DNA from: a virus
Virus record (IMG/VR): IMGVR_UViG_3300027849_000043
Coordinates: 1-29,743 of that record
Reading direction: 5' to 3' (one strand)
DNA length: 29,743 nucleotides
Position numbers and translations under genes: made by a program. Of the stretch, positions 1 to 7,829 are shown piece by piece; position 1 is the first letter of the stretch, and every line of letters begins with the position of its first letter. The notes under the pieces are model-generated. The model did no database searches, had not been told where the DNA came from, and worked only from the letters and a program-made list of their open reading frames with translations.

Positions 1-206
1 GTTTCAGCGTTGATGACGCTCTATGTGAGTATGAGCGAGAGTTATTGAAAGAGATAGATATGGAAAGATGGACAACTGTGCCGATGACTCACATGATGGA
101 AGGAAATCAAGTAAGCCATGATGACAGCCACCCAAATCCATATGGACATAAATTAATATACAAACATATAAAGACAGAATTTTATAATAAGGGAATGAAA
201 CTATAA
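1..206 (+). CDS. SGNH/GDSL-type hydrolase, C-terminal part (5' end outside window)
   Basis: An open frame runs from the left edge (codons in phase with position 3) to a TAA at 204-206. The last 67 residues contain HDDSHPNPYGHKLIYKHI. The D-x-x-H arrangement followed by PxxxGH is the usual C-terminal block V of SGNH hydrolases, which supplies the catalytic Asp and His. The Ser block lies outside the window, so substrate and full length are unknown. The stop codon shares its last base with the ATG of the helicase gene, so the two are probably translationally coupled. A second protein with SGNH features is encoded at 19353-20426. In phages of this type such enzymes may trim acyl or acetyl groups on glycans, but that is inference. 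The family call rests on one block only. Confidence 0.55.
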   Translation, partial: FSVDDALCEYERELLKEIDMERWTTVPMTHMMEGNQVSHDDSHPNPYGHKLIYKHIKTEFYNKGMKL

Positions 207-1588
207 TGGATCAAATTCAAGATTACAACGAAGAAATACAACAGTTATTCCTTAACTTTTTAGTTACTGATCCAGAGTTATTTGTTAGGGTAAACGGTAT
301 TATTGAACCTTATATGTTTAATAAGAAGTTCCAAGCAACTGTTAAGTTCTTAAAAGACCATGCAACAGACTATAGTAGCATTCCTACTATTGACCAGATT
401 AGTGCTACAACTAATGTTGACTTAGAACGTATAGACGGAGTTAACGATAATCACGTTGATTGGTTCTTAGACAGTTTTGAAAGATTCTGTAGGCATAAAG
501 CATTAGAAAAAGCAATCCTTGAAAGCACGGACTTATTGGAATCTGCAGACTATGGTGCAGTAGAAAACTTAATTAAAGAAGCAAGCCAAGTAGGTCTAGT
601 AAAAGACTTGGGACTAGAGTATTTTGATAATCCTAAAGAACGTTTACAATACATCAAAAGCCAAGCAGGTGCAACAAGCACAGGTTGGAGAGATGTTGAC
701 AGAAAATTATATGGCGGCTTAAACAAGGGTGAGATTACAATCTTTGCTGGAGGCTCAGGCGCAGGTAAGAGTTTGTTCTTGCAGAACTTGGGTGTTAACT
801 GGGCATTAGCAGGACTTAATGTTGTATACATTAGTTTAGAGCTTAGTGAGCAACTTATTAGTATGCGTTTAGATGCAATGGTAAGTGGCTATGGCACTAG
901 AGAGATTATGAAGAACATGGATGATGTTGACCTTAAAGTGCGTATGAGAGGCAAAGGCGCAGGCAAGTTTAGGGTTAAACAAATGAGCAGTGGCGTTACA
1001 ACTAATGACGTTAGAGCATTTATAAGAGAGTACGAGATTAACTCAGACATAAAAGTCGATGTAGTTCTTGTAGATTACTTAGACTTAATGATGCCTATTA
1101 ATAGTAAGATTAGTGCTAACGATCAGTTTATCAAAGACAAGTTTGTATCTGAAGAATTGCGTAACTTAGCAATGGAGACAGGTGTAATATTAGTTACAGC
1201 ATCTCAGTTGAACAGGGGTGCAGTAGAAGAAATTGAATTTGATCACCACCATATTGCAGGTGGTATTAGTAAGATCCAAACAGCAGATAATGTTATCGGT
1301 ATCTTTACAAGTAATGCAATGAGAGAACGTGGTAGGTATCAAATACAGTTTATGAAAACACGTTCAAGTAGTGGTGTTGGTAGTAAGGTAGATTTGAAGT
1401 TTAATCCAGATACCTTAAGGGTAGAAGATTTAGACGAAGGTGATGAAGGCGCAATGAGTGTGCAGTCAAGCGGGTTATTAGAGCAACTTAGCAGGAATAA
1501 AAGTATCAAGGCAGACGAGCCAGAACAACAAGATACCATAAGCTCAGCATTAAACATGCGAGAGTTTATGAAAAAAAATGACCTGTAA
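206..1588 (+). CDS. 41: Replicative DNA helicase, DnaB/T4 gp41 family
   Basis: This 460-residue protein matches the size of T4 gp41 (about 475). The N-terminal half is helical, like the DnaB N-domain. The RecA-like core begins near residue 155. The Walker A motif GGSGAGKS lies at 182-189, with K188 and S189 contacting nucleotide. YISLELSE at 208-215 holds the catalytic Glu region, and the Walker B strand VDVVLVDYLDLM ends in D290. A Q-containing TASQLNRGA stretch near 330-340 corresponds to the DnaB H3 motif. The protein should form a hexamer that unwinds DNA 5' to 3' ahead of the phage polymerase and work with a primase encoded elsewhere. The ATG overlaps the previous stop codon by one base. 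A late-promoter-like box lies just after the stop, marking the change from replication to late genes. Confidence 0.95.
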   Translation: MDQIQDYNEEIQQLFLNFLVTDPELFVRVNGIIEPYMFNKKFQATVKFLKDHATDYSSIPTIDQISATTNVDLERIDGVNDNHVDWFLDSFERFCRHKALEKAILESTDLLESADYGAVENLIKEASQVGLVKDLGLEYFDNPKERLQYIKSQAGATSTGWRDVDRKLYGGLNKGEITIFAGGSGAGKSLFLQNLGVNWALAGLNVVYISLELSEQLISMRLDAMVSGYGTREIMKNMDDVDLKVRMRGKGAGKFRVKQMSSGVTTNDVRAFIREYEINSDIKVDVVLVDYLDLMMPINSKISANDQFIKDKFVSEELRNLAMETGVILVTASQLNRGAVEEIEFDHHHIAGGISKIQTADNVIGIFTSNAMRERGRYQIQFMKTRSSSGVGSKVDLKFNPDTLRVEDLDEGDEGAMSVQSSGLLEQLSRNKSIKADEPEQQDTISSALNMREFMKKNDL

Positions 1589-1590
1589 TT

Positions 1591-1599
1591 GATAAATAC
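1591..1599 (+). promoter_or_regulatory. Late-promoter-like box GATAAATAC
   Basis: GATAAATAC sits 3 bases after the helicase stop and 21 bases before the next ATG. T4 late promoters are defined by TATAAATA at the -10 position with no -35 element, read by gp55 with gp33 and gp45. Eight such boxes precede genes in this window, and the first base varies (G most often). The spacing leaves room for a short leader. Confidence 0.6.
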
Positions 1600-1620
1600 A
1601 GATACATAGGGAATTTAATT

Positions 1621-1878
1621 ATGTCACTAAAAAAGTCTAGAACAATCTTAGAAGAACTGCAACAGATTTCTGTTGATAGGGATAAACACCATATTTTAGA
1701 GAATAGGGTGGAAAATGTCGTGTCTGCTGTACAGAATTTAAAGATGATGTTGCGGGAAACATACAGTGAAGAAGATGCATTGGACTTAGAGCGTAGGCTC
1801 ATCAACAGTATTAAAAGTGGCGATTCAAAAAAATTCTCCAGGGGTATAAAAAAAGTACTCGAAAATAAAGAGAGTTAA
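1621..1878 (+). CDS. Small helical protein of unknown function
   Basis: This 85-residue protein is charged and predicted mostly helical, with heptad-like spacing (ILEELQQI near 9-16, then ENVVSAVQNLKMML near 30-43). A basic stretch IKSGDSKKFSRGIKKVL closes the protein. No catalytic motif, signal peptide or membrane segment is visible. A late-promoter-like box lies upstream, and the zinc-finger gene starts one base after its stop, so the two are likely co-transcribed. I do not recognise the family. Small helical proteins in this position of marine T4-like phages are usually annotated as conserved hypothetical. Confidence 0.75.
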   Translation: MSLKKSRTILEELQQISVDRDKHHILENRVENVVSAVQNLKMMLRETYSEEDALDLERRLINSIKSGDSKKFSRGIKKVLENKES

Positions 1879-1879
1879 A

Positions 1880-3256
1880 ATGAGAATTTTTCAAGTTACA
1901 GAAGCTGAAGGTGATAAGTGCGAAATATGTCGTGGTAGAGGAAAGATAGATTATCATTCCGAAGACGGTCCTAGCAAATGTCAAAAGTGTAACGGCAAAG
2001 GCGTCCAAGCATGGAAGCCAGAACCAGTTAACTGGGGAAATGATAAGGTCAAAGAAGACGAAGTCATTCAAGAGCTTACTCCAGGTGACAGAGGTGTAGA
2101 AAGAAACCGTAGATCAGCACCAGTTAAACCTAAGTTAAGTAATGCTGATATGGGCGCCAGAGATAACCGAGCTGTAGGAAAACAAAAAAGAACTCAAAAG
2201 GCAATTGACACGCAGGCTAGTAATAACCGAGTTAAGGCTACACAACAGGGTGATGTCGGCGGCTTTGCTAAACAACGAACTTTCAAAAATTCTTTAAAGA
2301 ATGCTATAGTGTCTGATCCCAATGGTGTGGTATATCAATATCAACCACAAGAACAACAAGCAAAAATGGAACAGAATCCAGAAAAAGAAGGTGAGATGCG
2401 ACCTGTGTTAGATGCAGAAGGACAACAGGTAACAGAACCAAATCCAAATGGAAGATATGCCTGGAGGGCAATCGAACTTAAAGGACCTGGTCAAAAAGTA
2501 CAACCGGGTGAGAAGAAAGCCTGGGAACCTGAAAAGGATATAATCACAGACTTACCTGGAACATATCCTTTAAAAGATACTGATGGTGTAGCACAAGACT
2601 TAATGGCAATTGCAAAAGGTGTTGAACCAACTACAGGCCTTGCACAATCTATGAAAGACAGAGCAACTAAGGCAATGGGCGGACCTTTAGCAACTAAAAC
2701 TATGCAAGATCCAGACGCAAGTACAGCCGCTAAGGTCGGTGGTATTGCAGGTGCGGCTCTTGGTAGATTAGCCTCTAAGGCAATTAAACGACCAACAGTA
2801 GCAGTAGCGAAACCAGATTTACCGACGCAAGGTAATCACATGAATGATATCAACATGCACCAAAAGGGCATGGTAGATCAAAGCAAAGAAGCAGGCGAAA
2901 GAATTAAACATGCACAAGAATTTTTAAACGTTTTGAAAAAGCATGATGTAAAATATGATGTTGACAAATATGTTCAAGCAATTACTCCTGCTATTAAACG
3001 ATCAGGCTTACAGAAAGCGGCTCCAGAATTTTATGGGCAGTTTGTAAAACAAGTCAGAGCAATGAGAACAGAGGCATATGAGTATGCTAATGAGCTATTA
3101 GAAGCGGCAGGTCTTACTTGGGAACAAGTAGGATATACAGTTAGTTTACACGAAGGTGCATCTGACGTAGTTTTCTTAACTCCGATTACAGCATTAACAG
3201 AGCTAACAGAACAGATTCAGTTGCAGGACCTTAAGAAACTAGCAGGCATGCAGTAG
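1880..3256 (+). CDS. DnaJ-type zinc-finger protein with capsid-targeting-like leader
   Basis: The 458-residue protein starts MRIFQVTEAEGDK and then carries two CxxCxGxG motifs, CEICRGRG (C14, C17) and CQKCNGKG (C34, C37). This is a half-size version of the DnaJ zinc centre, enough to bind one Zn. There is no J domain (no HPD), so it is not a DnaJ chaperone. Residues 50-230 are Gln/Asn/Lys-rich and look disordered. Residues 240-300 hold an Ala/Gly-rich segment (KVGGIAGAALGRLASKAI), and the last 150 residues are helical. The leader with V-T-E at 6-8 resembles other leaders in this region. The gene follows the 85-residue gene by one base and leads into the KxDG protein 10 bases later. A virion or scaffold role is inferred from context only. 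Confidence 0.7.
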   Translation: MRIFQVTEAEGDKCEICRGRGKIDYHSEDGPSKCQKCNGKGVQAWKPEPVNWGNDKVKEDEVIQELTPGDRGVERNRRSAPVKPKLSNADMGARDNRAVGKQKRTQKAIDTQASNNRVKATQQGDVGGFAKQRTFKNSLKNAIVSDPNGVVYQYQPQEQQAKMEQNPEKEGEMRPVLDAEGQQVTEPNPNGRYAWRAIELKGPGQKVQPGEKKAWEPEKDIITDLPGTYPLKDTDGVAQDLMAIAKGVEPTTGLAQSMKDRATKAMGGPLATKTMQDPDASTAAKVGGIAGAALGRLASKAIKRPTVAVAKPDLPTQGNHMNDINMHQKGMVDQSKEAGERIKHAQEFLNVLKKHDVKYDVDKYVQAITPAIKRSGLQKAAPEFYGQFVKQVRAMRTEAYEYANELLEAAGLTWEQVGYTVSLHEGASDVVFLTPITALTELTEQIQLQDLKKLAGMQ

Positions 3257-3266
3257 GGATTTATTT

Positions 3267-4574
3267 ATGAAGTTTTTAGAGATATCGAAACCGCTCGTAA
3301 CATCGATTCTAAGTGAAAGTATTTTACGAGAATCTAAAGACGGTAAGAACACTCACTTAGAACACTTAGAGGATAATATCTTTAACAAAGGATATACCGG
3401 CGCCAGAGAAGCAGTAGACTATCTATACAGTTTACATGATATGCTTGATGGTAACAGTAAAGCACCAATAAGTATGACAACTAAATGGGACGGCGCTCCG
3501 GCTATTGTAGCAGGAATAGATCCAGCTTCAGGCAAGTTCTTTGTGGGTACCAAAGGTGTATTTGCAAATAAGCCAAAACTAAACTTCACTGATAAAGACA
3601 TTGATACCTACCACGCTGACCCATCTCCAGAGAAGGATGCGAGTGGGTTAAGAACAAAAATGAAACTAGCACTTAAACACCTTAGCCGTTTGAACTGGAA
3701 TACAGTTGCTCAAGGTGACATGTTATTTGCTGGACAAGAAGATATTAGCACAGTTTCACTAGATGGCGAAGAACATATTGTATTCAAACCAAACACAATA
3801 GCGTATGCTGTTCCAAAGAACAGTGACCTTGCAAAGCAAATTTTAAGTGCAGGCTTTGGCATTGTGTGGCATACAGAATATGTTGGCGGCCCAACATTAG
3901 CAGATACGCAAGCCAAGTTTGGCTTCGATGCTAGTGTACTAGGCGACGGAGCACCAGCTGGAGTATGGCACAGAGATGCATTAATTAAAGATCTCAGCGG
4001 CACAGTTACAATGACTAAGCAACAGAGTACTGATATTATGGGTGCTATATCCGATGCAAACAGTTACTTAGGAAGCATCGATGCAGAAACATTTAGTTGG
4101 TTAGAAAAAGGTACAGACTTAATTGGTAAGAACTTTTTACAGCAATTAAAAGCACATGCAAACAATCAAGTCAGGCAAGGATCATTTGACGAGCCTACTA
4201 AATTTGCACAAGGTTTTGTACAAAAGTATATTGACTTTATGACTAAAGAAATAGCAAAAGTTAAAACTCAGAAAACTATAGATTCAAAAACAGAATTAAT
4301 GATACAAGGTGTTAAGTTTATTAAAGAACATGTGCCTGGTATCGTAGCAGTATACGACTTATACTTAAAGCTCATTGAAGCAAAAGTAAAAATAATTAAG
4401 AAGTTAGAAGAGATCAAGCAAATAGGGACCTTTGTACAAACAGAGAAAGGTTACGAAGTAACAGGAGAAGAGGGATTTGTTGCTGTAGACAGAATAGGCA
4501 ATGCTCTTAAACTAGTAGACCGATTAGAGTTTAGCAGATTAAACTTCGGGTCCGGTAAACCGGGTGGCAAGTAG
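3267..4574 (+). CDS. KxDG-containing protein, possible nucleotidyltransferase/ligase fold
   Basis: This 435-residue protein begins MKFLEISKPLVTSILSE and has L-x-E sites at residues 15-17 and 20-22. Residues 69-80 read SMTTKWDGAPAI. K73-W-D-G76 fits motif I (KxDG) of ATP-dependent DNA/RNA ligases and capping enzymes, where Lys takes up AMP or GMP. GTKGVFA follows at 94-100, QGDMLFAG at 149-156 may correspond to motif III, and IVFKPNTIAY at 171-180 to motif IV. I cannot identify a clear motif V. The C-terminal half (320-435) is Lys-rich and helical. Homologues in marine T4-like phages are generally uncharacterised. SD-like AGGGA lies 9 bases before the ATG. Its coding end overlaps the GTG start of the next gene by 11 bases. 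The nucleotidyltransferase assignment is tentative; it could be a catalytically dead relative or a chance motif. Confidence 0.6.
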   Translation: MKFLEISKPLVTSILSESILRESKDGKNTHLEHLEDNIFNKGYTGAREAVDYLYSLHDMLDGNSKAPISMTTKWDGAPAIVAGIDPASGKFFVGTKGVFANKPKLNFTDKDIDTYHADPSPEKDASGLRTKMKLALKHLSRLNWNTVAQGDMLFAGQEDISTVSLDGEEHIVFKPNTIAYAVPKNSDLAKQILSAGFGIVWHTEYVGGPTLADTQAKFGFDASVLGDGAPAGVWHRDALIKDLSGTVTMTKQQSTDIMGAISDANSYLGSIDAETFSWLEKGTDLIGKNFLQQLKAHANNQVRQGSFDEPTKFAQGFVQKYIDFMTKEIAKVKTQKTIDSKTELMIQGVKFIKEHVPGIVAVYDLYLKLIEAKVKIIKKLEEIKQIGTFVQTEKGYEVTGEEGFVAVDRIGNALKLVDRLEFSRLNFGSGKPGGK

Positions 4575-5616
4575 TAAACGTTTAGTATCATACTTCTTTT
4601 CTAGAGGTACAACTTGCGATAACACACTCATAAAACATGCTGTATTAAACAACACCTCATTAGATTGTGATGAAATTGTTTTCTTTTGGCCTCAAGAGAT
4701 AGGTCCCGATTGCGACAATTTTTTATTTCCAGACACTAAAGATGCTGGCCCTGAATTACTATGGGATAATATAACGTCATACTGCAAAGAGCGTTCAATT
4801 AAAATGCATTTGGTTGTAGGCAATCACTCTATAATAAGAAATCCTCTAATTGACCCGTATATAAAAGTAAGTCATTTCCCTACTTACTGGTTTACAATGA
4901 CTCATGCTCAATTAGATTACACTGACGCAGAAATAACCTACCCTTACATAATGATGAATTTTGCCGCTGACAACAGACCCCATAGAGTAAGTACTATGGA
5001 CTATTTGTGTAAACACGATATGTTAGATAATGGCGCATGGAGTTGGTGTGTTTCTAACCCAGAACTCGATGACCAATTTAAATGGTGGCATCCTAAATTA
5101 AGATACAGGTCACTGGACTTAGACGCAGGATTAAACCCATCTGGATTGGGCGGCATAGGACATAAGGAAGTACCTACACAATGGAATCAGTCTTGGATGC
5201 AAATTGTTTCTGAAACTTCATACATGGTTCCGTTTTTTACGGAAAAATCTGTACATGCTATTATGGGTAAGAAACCTTTCTTAATAGCAGGTTCTCAAAA
5301 ACAACATCAAGCGTTAAAAACAATGGGATTTGTGTTGTATGACGAACTGTTTGATTACTCATTTGACGATATAGAAGACTTAGACGAGCGTATGGAACAG
5401 TTAGTGTTGCAAGTTAAAAGATATTATCATAAAACCCCACATGAATTAAAGCAATTGAAAGAAAGCATACATGAAAAATTAGAACATAATCATAATAATA
5501 TGATAAATATAGTAAATGAAGAAAAGCAGATACCGTCCATTATGTTTGAAGACAAATCTTTTCTAGAGGCAATAGATGATATACGCACAATTAGAACAAT
5601 CCCTTACGCTAATTAA
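4564..5616 (+). CDS. Glycosyltransferase-like protein, GT10 (fucosyltransferase-type) C-domain
   Basis: This is a 350-residue protein with a GTG start inside the end of the preceding gene. The C-terminal half contains a segment at about 214-263 (VSETSYMVPFFTEKSVHAI, then MGKKPFLIAGSQKQ, then MGFVLYDELFD). This resembles the nucleotide-sugar-binding part of GT10 fucosyltransferases: an S/TE-x-hydrophobic run, then FxTEK, then a KPFLI/PF turn. A second gene at 15507-16790 has the same arrangement (ITEKVFKP, QKQPFMLLGP, MGYKTYDHLFD), so the two are distant paralogues. The N-terminal half has several Cys and Trp and no match I recognise. It probably transfers a sugar to a phage or host glycan; donor and acceptor are unknown. 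It shares 41 bases with the next gene. Confidence 0.6.
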   Translation: MASSKRLVSYFFSRGTTCDNTLIKHAVLNNTSLDCDEIVFFWPQEIGPDCDNFLFPDTKDAGPELLWDNITSYCKERSIKMHLVVGNHSIIRNPLIDPYIKVSHFPTYWFTMTHAQLDYTDAEITYPYIMMNFAADNRPHRVSTMDYLCKHDMLDNGAWSWCVSNPELDDQFKWWHPKLRYRSLDLDAGLNPSGLGGIGHKEVPTQWNQSWMQIVSETSYMVPFFTEKSVHAIMGKKPFLIAGSQKQHQALKTMGFVLYDELFDYSFDDIEDLDERMEQLVLQVKRYYHKTPHELKQLKESIHEKLEHNHNNMINIVNEEKQIPSIMFEDKSFLEAIDDIRTIRTIPYAN

Positions 5617-6331
5617 CAAAGAGCTAAGTGAAAGCAAGTTACTCAGAACAACTAGTAACTTTGGTATGCTCAGAGGCAGGTCTATTGCAGACTTACTGTA
5701 TTTGCAGACATTAGCATTGATTATGTTCAACCAGGATAAGAAGCAACGAGCATACTCTGTTGCGTATGCAAGGAAAACAACACAGTTTGGTCCTTATGCA
5801 TTATTTAGAACAACGACTACTGATATTTACATGCTGGCATTTGCATTAGACAACCCAGACTACCAAAGTTTAAATATTAAAGATAGAGAACAGAAGATAT
5901 TAAAGTCATTACAATTTCAGAACAGAAGACATTTTAATTTTGTAAAGAGAATGGCTGTGCGAGAACCAAATAGAAGTGAAACAACAGCATTCCTTGTACG
6001 ATTAGAAACACAATTAAAAGTGTCGAACTCATTATTCAAGCAATTAAGACGATTAATTATAGATTGGGCAGATTTAAAGTATGCACAGAGACAGTTTGTA
6101 GTATCTAAGTTAATGCAACAGCAACAAATATTACGAGGCAAAGCAAGTGATTCATTTGAACATTTAAATGCTATGGCCCGTGAGAAAGAATACACTGATG
6201 CACAAAAAACGCCTAAAAAGAGTGCGTATGTGGATACTAAACCTATCCCTAAAGCTAAAATTCAAGGAACAACAGGTTCAGGTATAGGCAAGATTGCTGG
6301 TTACTGGGCAAGCGGAAGGAAAAAAATATGA
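5576..6331 (+). CDS. Unknown protein, helical with basic C-terminus
   Basis: The 251-residue product starts 41 bases before the end of the glycosyltransferase gene, in another frame. ATG 5576 gives MIYAQLEQSL. Residues 1-200 are mostly helical and rich in Arg, Gln and Leu. A segment from about 65 to 85 (RKTTQFGPYALFRTTTTD) looks like a conserved loop. The tail from 210 on is Lys/Pro-rich and ends in ASGRKKI. No catalytic motif, signal peptide or membrane segment is visible. The stop overlaps the ATG of the next gene (ATGA), suggesting coupled translation. It may be a structural or assembly protein because of its neighbours. I do not recognise the family. Confidence 0.75.
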   Translation: MIYAQLEQSLTLINKELSESKLLRTTSNFGMLRGRSIADLLYLQTLALIMFNQDKKQRAYSVAYARKTTQFGPYALFRTTTTDIYMLAFALDNPDYQSLNIKDREQKILKSLQFQNRRHFNFVKRMAVREPNRSETTAFLVRLETQLKVSNSLFKQLRRLIIDWADLKYAQRQFVVSKLMQQQQILRGKASDSFEHLNAMAREKEYTDAQKTPKKSAYVDTKPIPKAKIQGTTGSGIGKIAGYWASGRKKI

Positions 6332-6819
6332 AAATTAACGAAATAGTAGAACCAAGTGGATCGAGACCACACAGAACTGACAGACCTGATCCCAAAGTTA
6401 TGAATGACTTCTTACAGAAATCAGCGGCAGTAGGTTCTCCGTCAGCAAAAGATCCTAACGTTATTGCAAAAGCTAGATCAATGTATGCCGCAGGCGGTTT
6501 AAGTGCCGACGAAGCATTTTCGATTGCTAAAGGTATTGTAAGGGCAGATAATAAAAGTGTAGGTGACGTAGACAAGGTCGCTGGCACACAAAAATTTAAT
6601 CCTATGGCAAAGCAAGCTCCAAAAGGTATTGCTAAAGGCTGGGATGATACAACTCATGGGCATTTAAGAAAAGATAAAGCAATGAAAAGCATTGGGCCCG
6701 ATGCTGAAACATCATATAGTAGAGCTAAAACCGGAAAAGGTAATTTTAAGTCAGGTGCAAACCTAGGCGGAAAGATCGGACAAAAGATTGCAGGCATAAT
6801 GAATACTAGGATGAAATAG
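6328..6819 (+). CDS. Small basic protein with capsid-targeting-like leader
   Basis: This is a 163-residue protein starting MKINEIVEPSGSRPHRTD. I6-V7-E8 fits the (L/I)-x-E cleavage rule of the T4 prohead protease gp21, and the leader is like those at 3267, 8484, 16799 and 18988. The rest is Lys/Gly/Ala-rich, with weak helical segments around 40-75 and a disordered, basic C-terminal half (KGIAKGWDDTTHGHLRKDK). No enzymatic motif is visible. ATG 6328 overlaps the preceding TGA. It is a candidate internal head protein, inferred from the leader and composition. Confidence 0.65.
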   Translation: MKINEIVEPSGSRPHRTDRPDPKVMNDFLQKSAAVGSPSAKDPNVIAKARSMYAAGGLSADEAFSIAKGIVRADNKSVGDVDKVAGTQKFNPMAKQAPKGIAKGWDDTTHGHLRKDKAMKSIGPDAETSYSRAKTGKGNFKSGANLGGKIGQKIAGIMNTRMK

Positions 6820-6851
6820 GCAATAATTAAAACTGTTTTTATGTCAAAAGG

Positions 6852-6860
6852 CATAAATAA
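6852..6860 (+). promoter_or_regulatory. Late-promoter-like box CATAAATAA
   Basis: CATAAATAA lies 30 bases before the ATG of the next gene. It is a one-base variant of the GATAAATA box seen elsewhere. A strong Shine-Dalgarno AGGAGA (6879-6884) follows, as expected for a highly expressed virion gene. Confidence 0.5.
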
Positions 6861-6890
6861 GCATAACAAATACATTTTAGGAGAATAAAA

Positions 6891-7259
6891 ATGGCACAAA
6901 CTCAAAACGCAGGAGCGGCAGTAACCGCAGGTCACTACAGTGGTCTACCTTTAGCAGGTATCCAAATTGATTTCGGCGCAGACGTTTCAGCTAAATTAGC
7001 TGTCGACGGCGTTGTAGACGTATTATTAAAAGCATTCGGCATCGAAGGCTTAACACCAGTAGCAGTTGGCACAGTCGACGCAACAGGTGGAGCAGGACAA
7101 GGACTTAGAGTTCTATTTGAAGGTACGCATGGTACTGACACATATGATGGAACTAATTCTGAGACTTTAGCGGCTCACTTAGAAGACGTTACGATTTCTT
7201 TAGGAACAGTTGACGGTGTTAACTTAGCATTAGCTACAGTTGCCGCTTTCGAACTATAA
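6891..7259 (+). CDS. Small beta-rich protein, probable virion component (first of three)
   Basis: The 122-residue product begins MAQTQNAGAAVTAGHYSG and is rich in Gly, Ala, Val and Thr, with short alternating hydrophobic strands. No Cys, signal peptide or membrane segment is visible. It has its own late-promoter-like box, a strong SD (AGGAGA) and a rho-independent terminator 25 bases after its stop. This is the layout of an abundant structural protein such as a head decoration or fibre-tip protein. The next gene shares the MAQT start and a similar size and composition, so the two may be diverged duplicates. The exact virion role is unknown. Confidence 0.75.
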   Translation: MAQTQNAGAAVTAGHYSGLPLAGIQIDFGADVSAKLAVDGVVDVLLKAFGIEGLTPVAVGTVDATGGAGQGLRVLFEGTHGTDTYDGTNSETLAAHLEDVTISLGTVDGVNLALATVAAFEL

Positions 7260-7280
7260 GATATCACTATAACTACAATT

Positions 7281-7310
7281 AAAAAGCACACTTCATGTGT
7301 GCTTTTTTTT
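7281..7310 (+). terminator. Rho-independent terminator
   Basis: Arms AGCACAC (7285-7291) and GTGTGCT (7297-7303) flank a 5-base loop TTCAT and are followed by a T run to 7310. AAAA at 7281-7284 can pair with the first T residues, so it might act in both directions. It follows the 6891 gene. Its core GCACAC/GTGTGC is shared with the terminator at 7739-7762. Confidence 0.92.
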
Positions 7311-7320
7311 GACTGAAATA

Positions 7321-7329
7321 GATAAATAA
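7321..7329 (+). promoter_or_regulatory. Late-promoter-like box GATAAATAA
   Basis: It lies directly after the terminator and 51 bases before the ATG at 7381. The terminator-promoter pair isolates the next gene as its own transcription unit. Confidence 0.65.
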
Positions 7330-7380
7330 ACGTAACAACAGTATGTCGATAGATATACTACCAAGTTTAGGAGAAATAAC

Positions 7381-7710
7381 ATGGCACAGACAAGAGTAAA
7401 CGGTGGAGTGGTAGAAGGACAACTATTAGTAGGTTCTTTAAGTCATTTCGTCATTGACGAAGTAGACGGAGTAGATGACATTAGTTCATTTGGTCACACA
7501 GCAGGCGTACCAAACAAAGGTGAAGCATTAGTAACAGCTTTAGCAACAATTTGTACACCAGTAATTATTACCTCAGTATCAGCAACAGTAATGCACGTTG
7601 CAGTAGAAGGTTCACCAACAGCGGCTAGAGTATTAGAAGCTATTCAACCTTCATTAACAGGTTCAGGCGCTAACGCAACTGCAACAGCAGGTGAATATAG
7701 AGTTGCTTAA
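7381..7710 (+). CDS. Small beta-rich protein, probable virion component (second of three)
   Basis: This is a 109-residue protein beginning MAQTRVNGGVVEGQLLVG, followed by short hydrophobic strands and a Gly/Ala/Thr-rich end (GSGANATATAGEYRVA). It has no Cys or membrane segment. SD AGGAGA lies at 7369-7374 and a late-promoter-like box at 7321-7329. A terminator follows 28 bases after the stop. Shared start residues, size and composition with the 6891 gene suggest duplication, although overall identity is low by eye. Strong expression signals favour a structural role. No function can be named. Confidence 0.75.
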   Translation: MAQTRVNGGVVEGQLLVGSLSHFVIDEVDGVDDISSFGHTAGVPNKGEALVTALATICTPVIITSVSATVMHVAVEGSPTAARVLEAIQPSLTGSGANATATAGEYRVA

Positions 7711-7738
7711 TTTTAACTAATTAAACAATTTTTAAAAG

Positions 7739-7762
7739 GCACACTTAGGTGTGCTTTTTTTT
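7739..7762 (+). terminator. Rho-independent terminator
   Basis: GCACAC (7739-7744), loop TTAG, GTGTGC (7749-7754), then eight T residues. The stem core is identical to that of the terminator at 7285-7303, but the loop differs. It ends the unit of the 7381 gene. Confidence 0.92.
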
Positions 7763-7797
7763 GAGTATCGTTCCGAGCTCGTATTTTTGACAATATA

Positions 7798-7806
7798 GAT
7801 AAATAC
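7798..7806 (+). promoter_or_regulatory. Late-promoter-like box GATAAATAC
   Basis: It lies 23 bases before ATG 7830 and after the 7739-7762 terminator. SD GGAGA is at 7819-7823. A TTGACA at 7787-7792 upstream has no -10 at a workable distance, so the late box is the better candidate. Confidence 0.65.
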
Positions 7807-7829
7807 TACAAATAGCACGGAGACACACA

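Noticed and set aside
3259-3268. TTTATTTATG as a minus-strand late box (CATAAATAAA)
   Set aside because: There is no minus-strand gene to drive, and the bases are part of the spacer and start of the 3267 gene.
7787-7792. TTGACA before the 7830 gene as a sigma-70 -35 element
   Set aside because: No acceptable -10 lies 16-18 bases downstream. The GATAAATAC box explains the gene.
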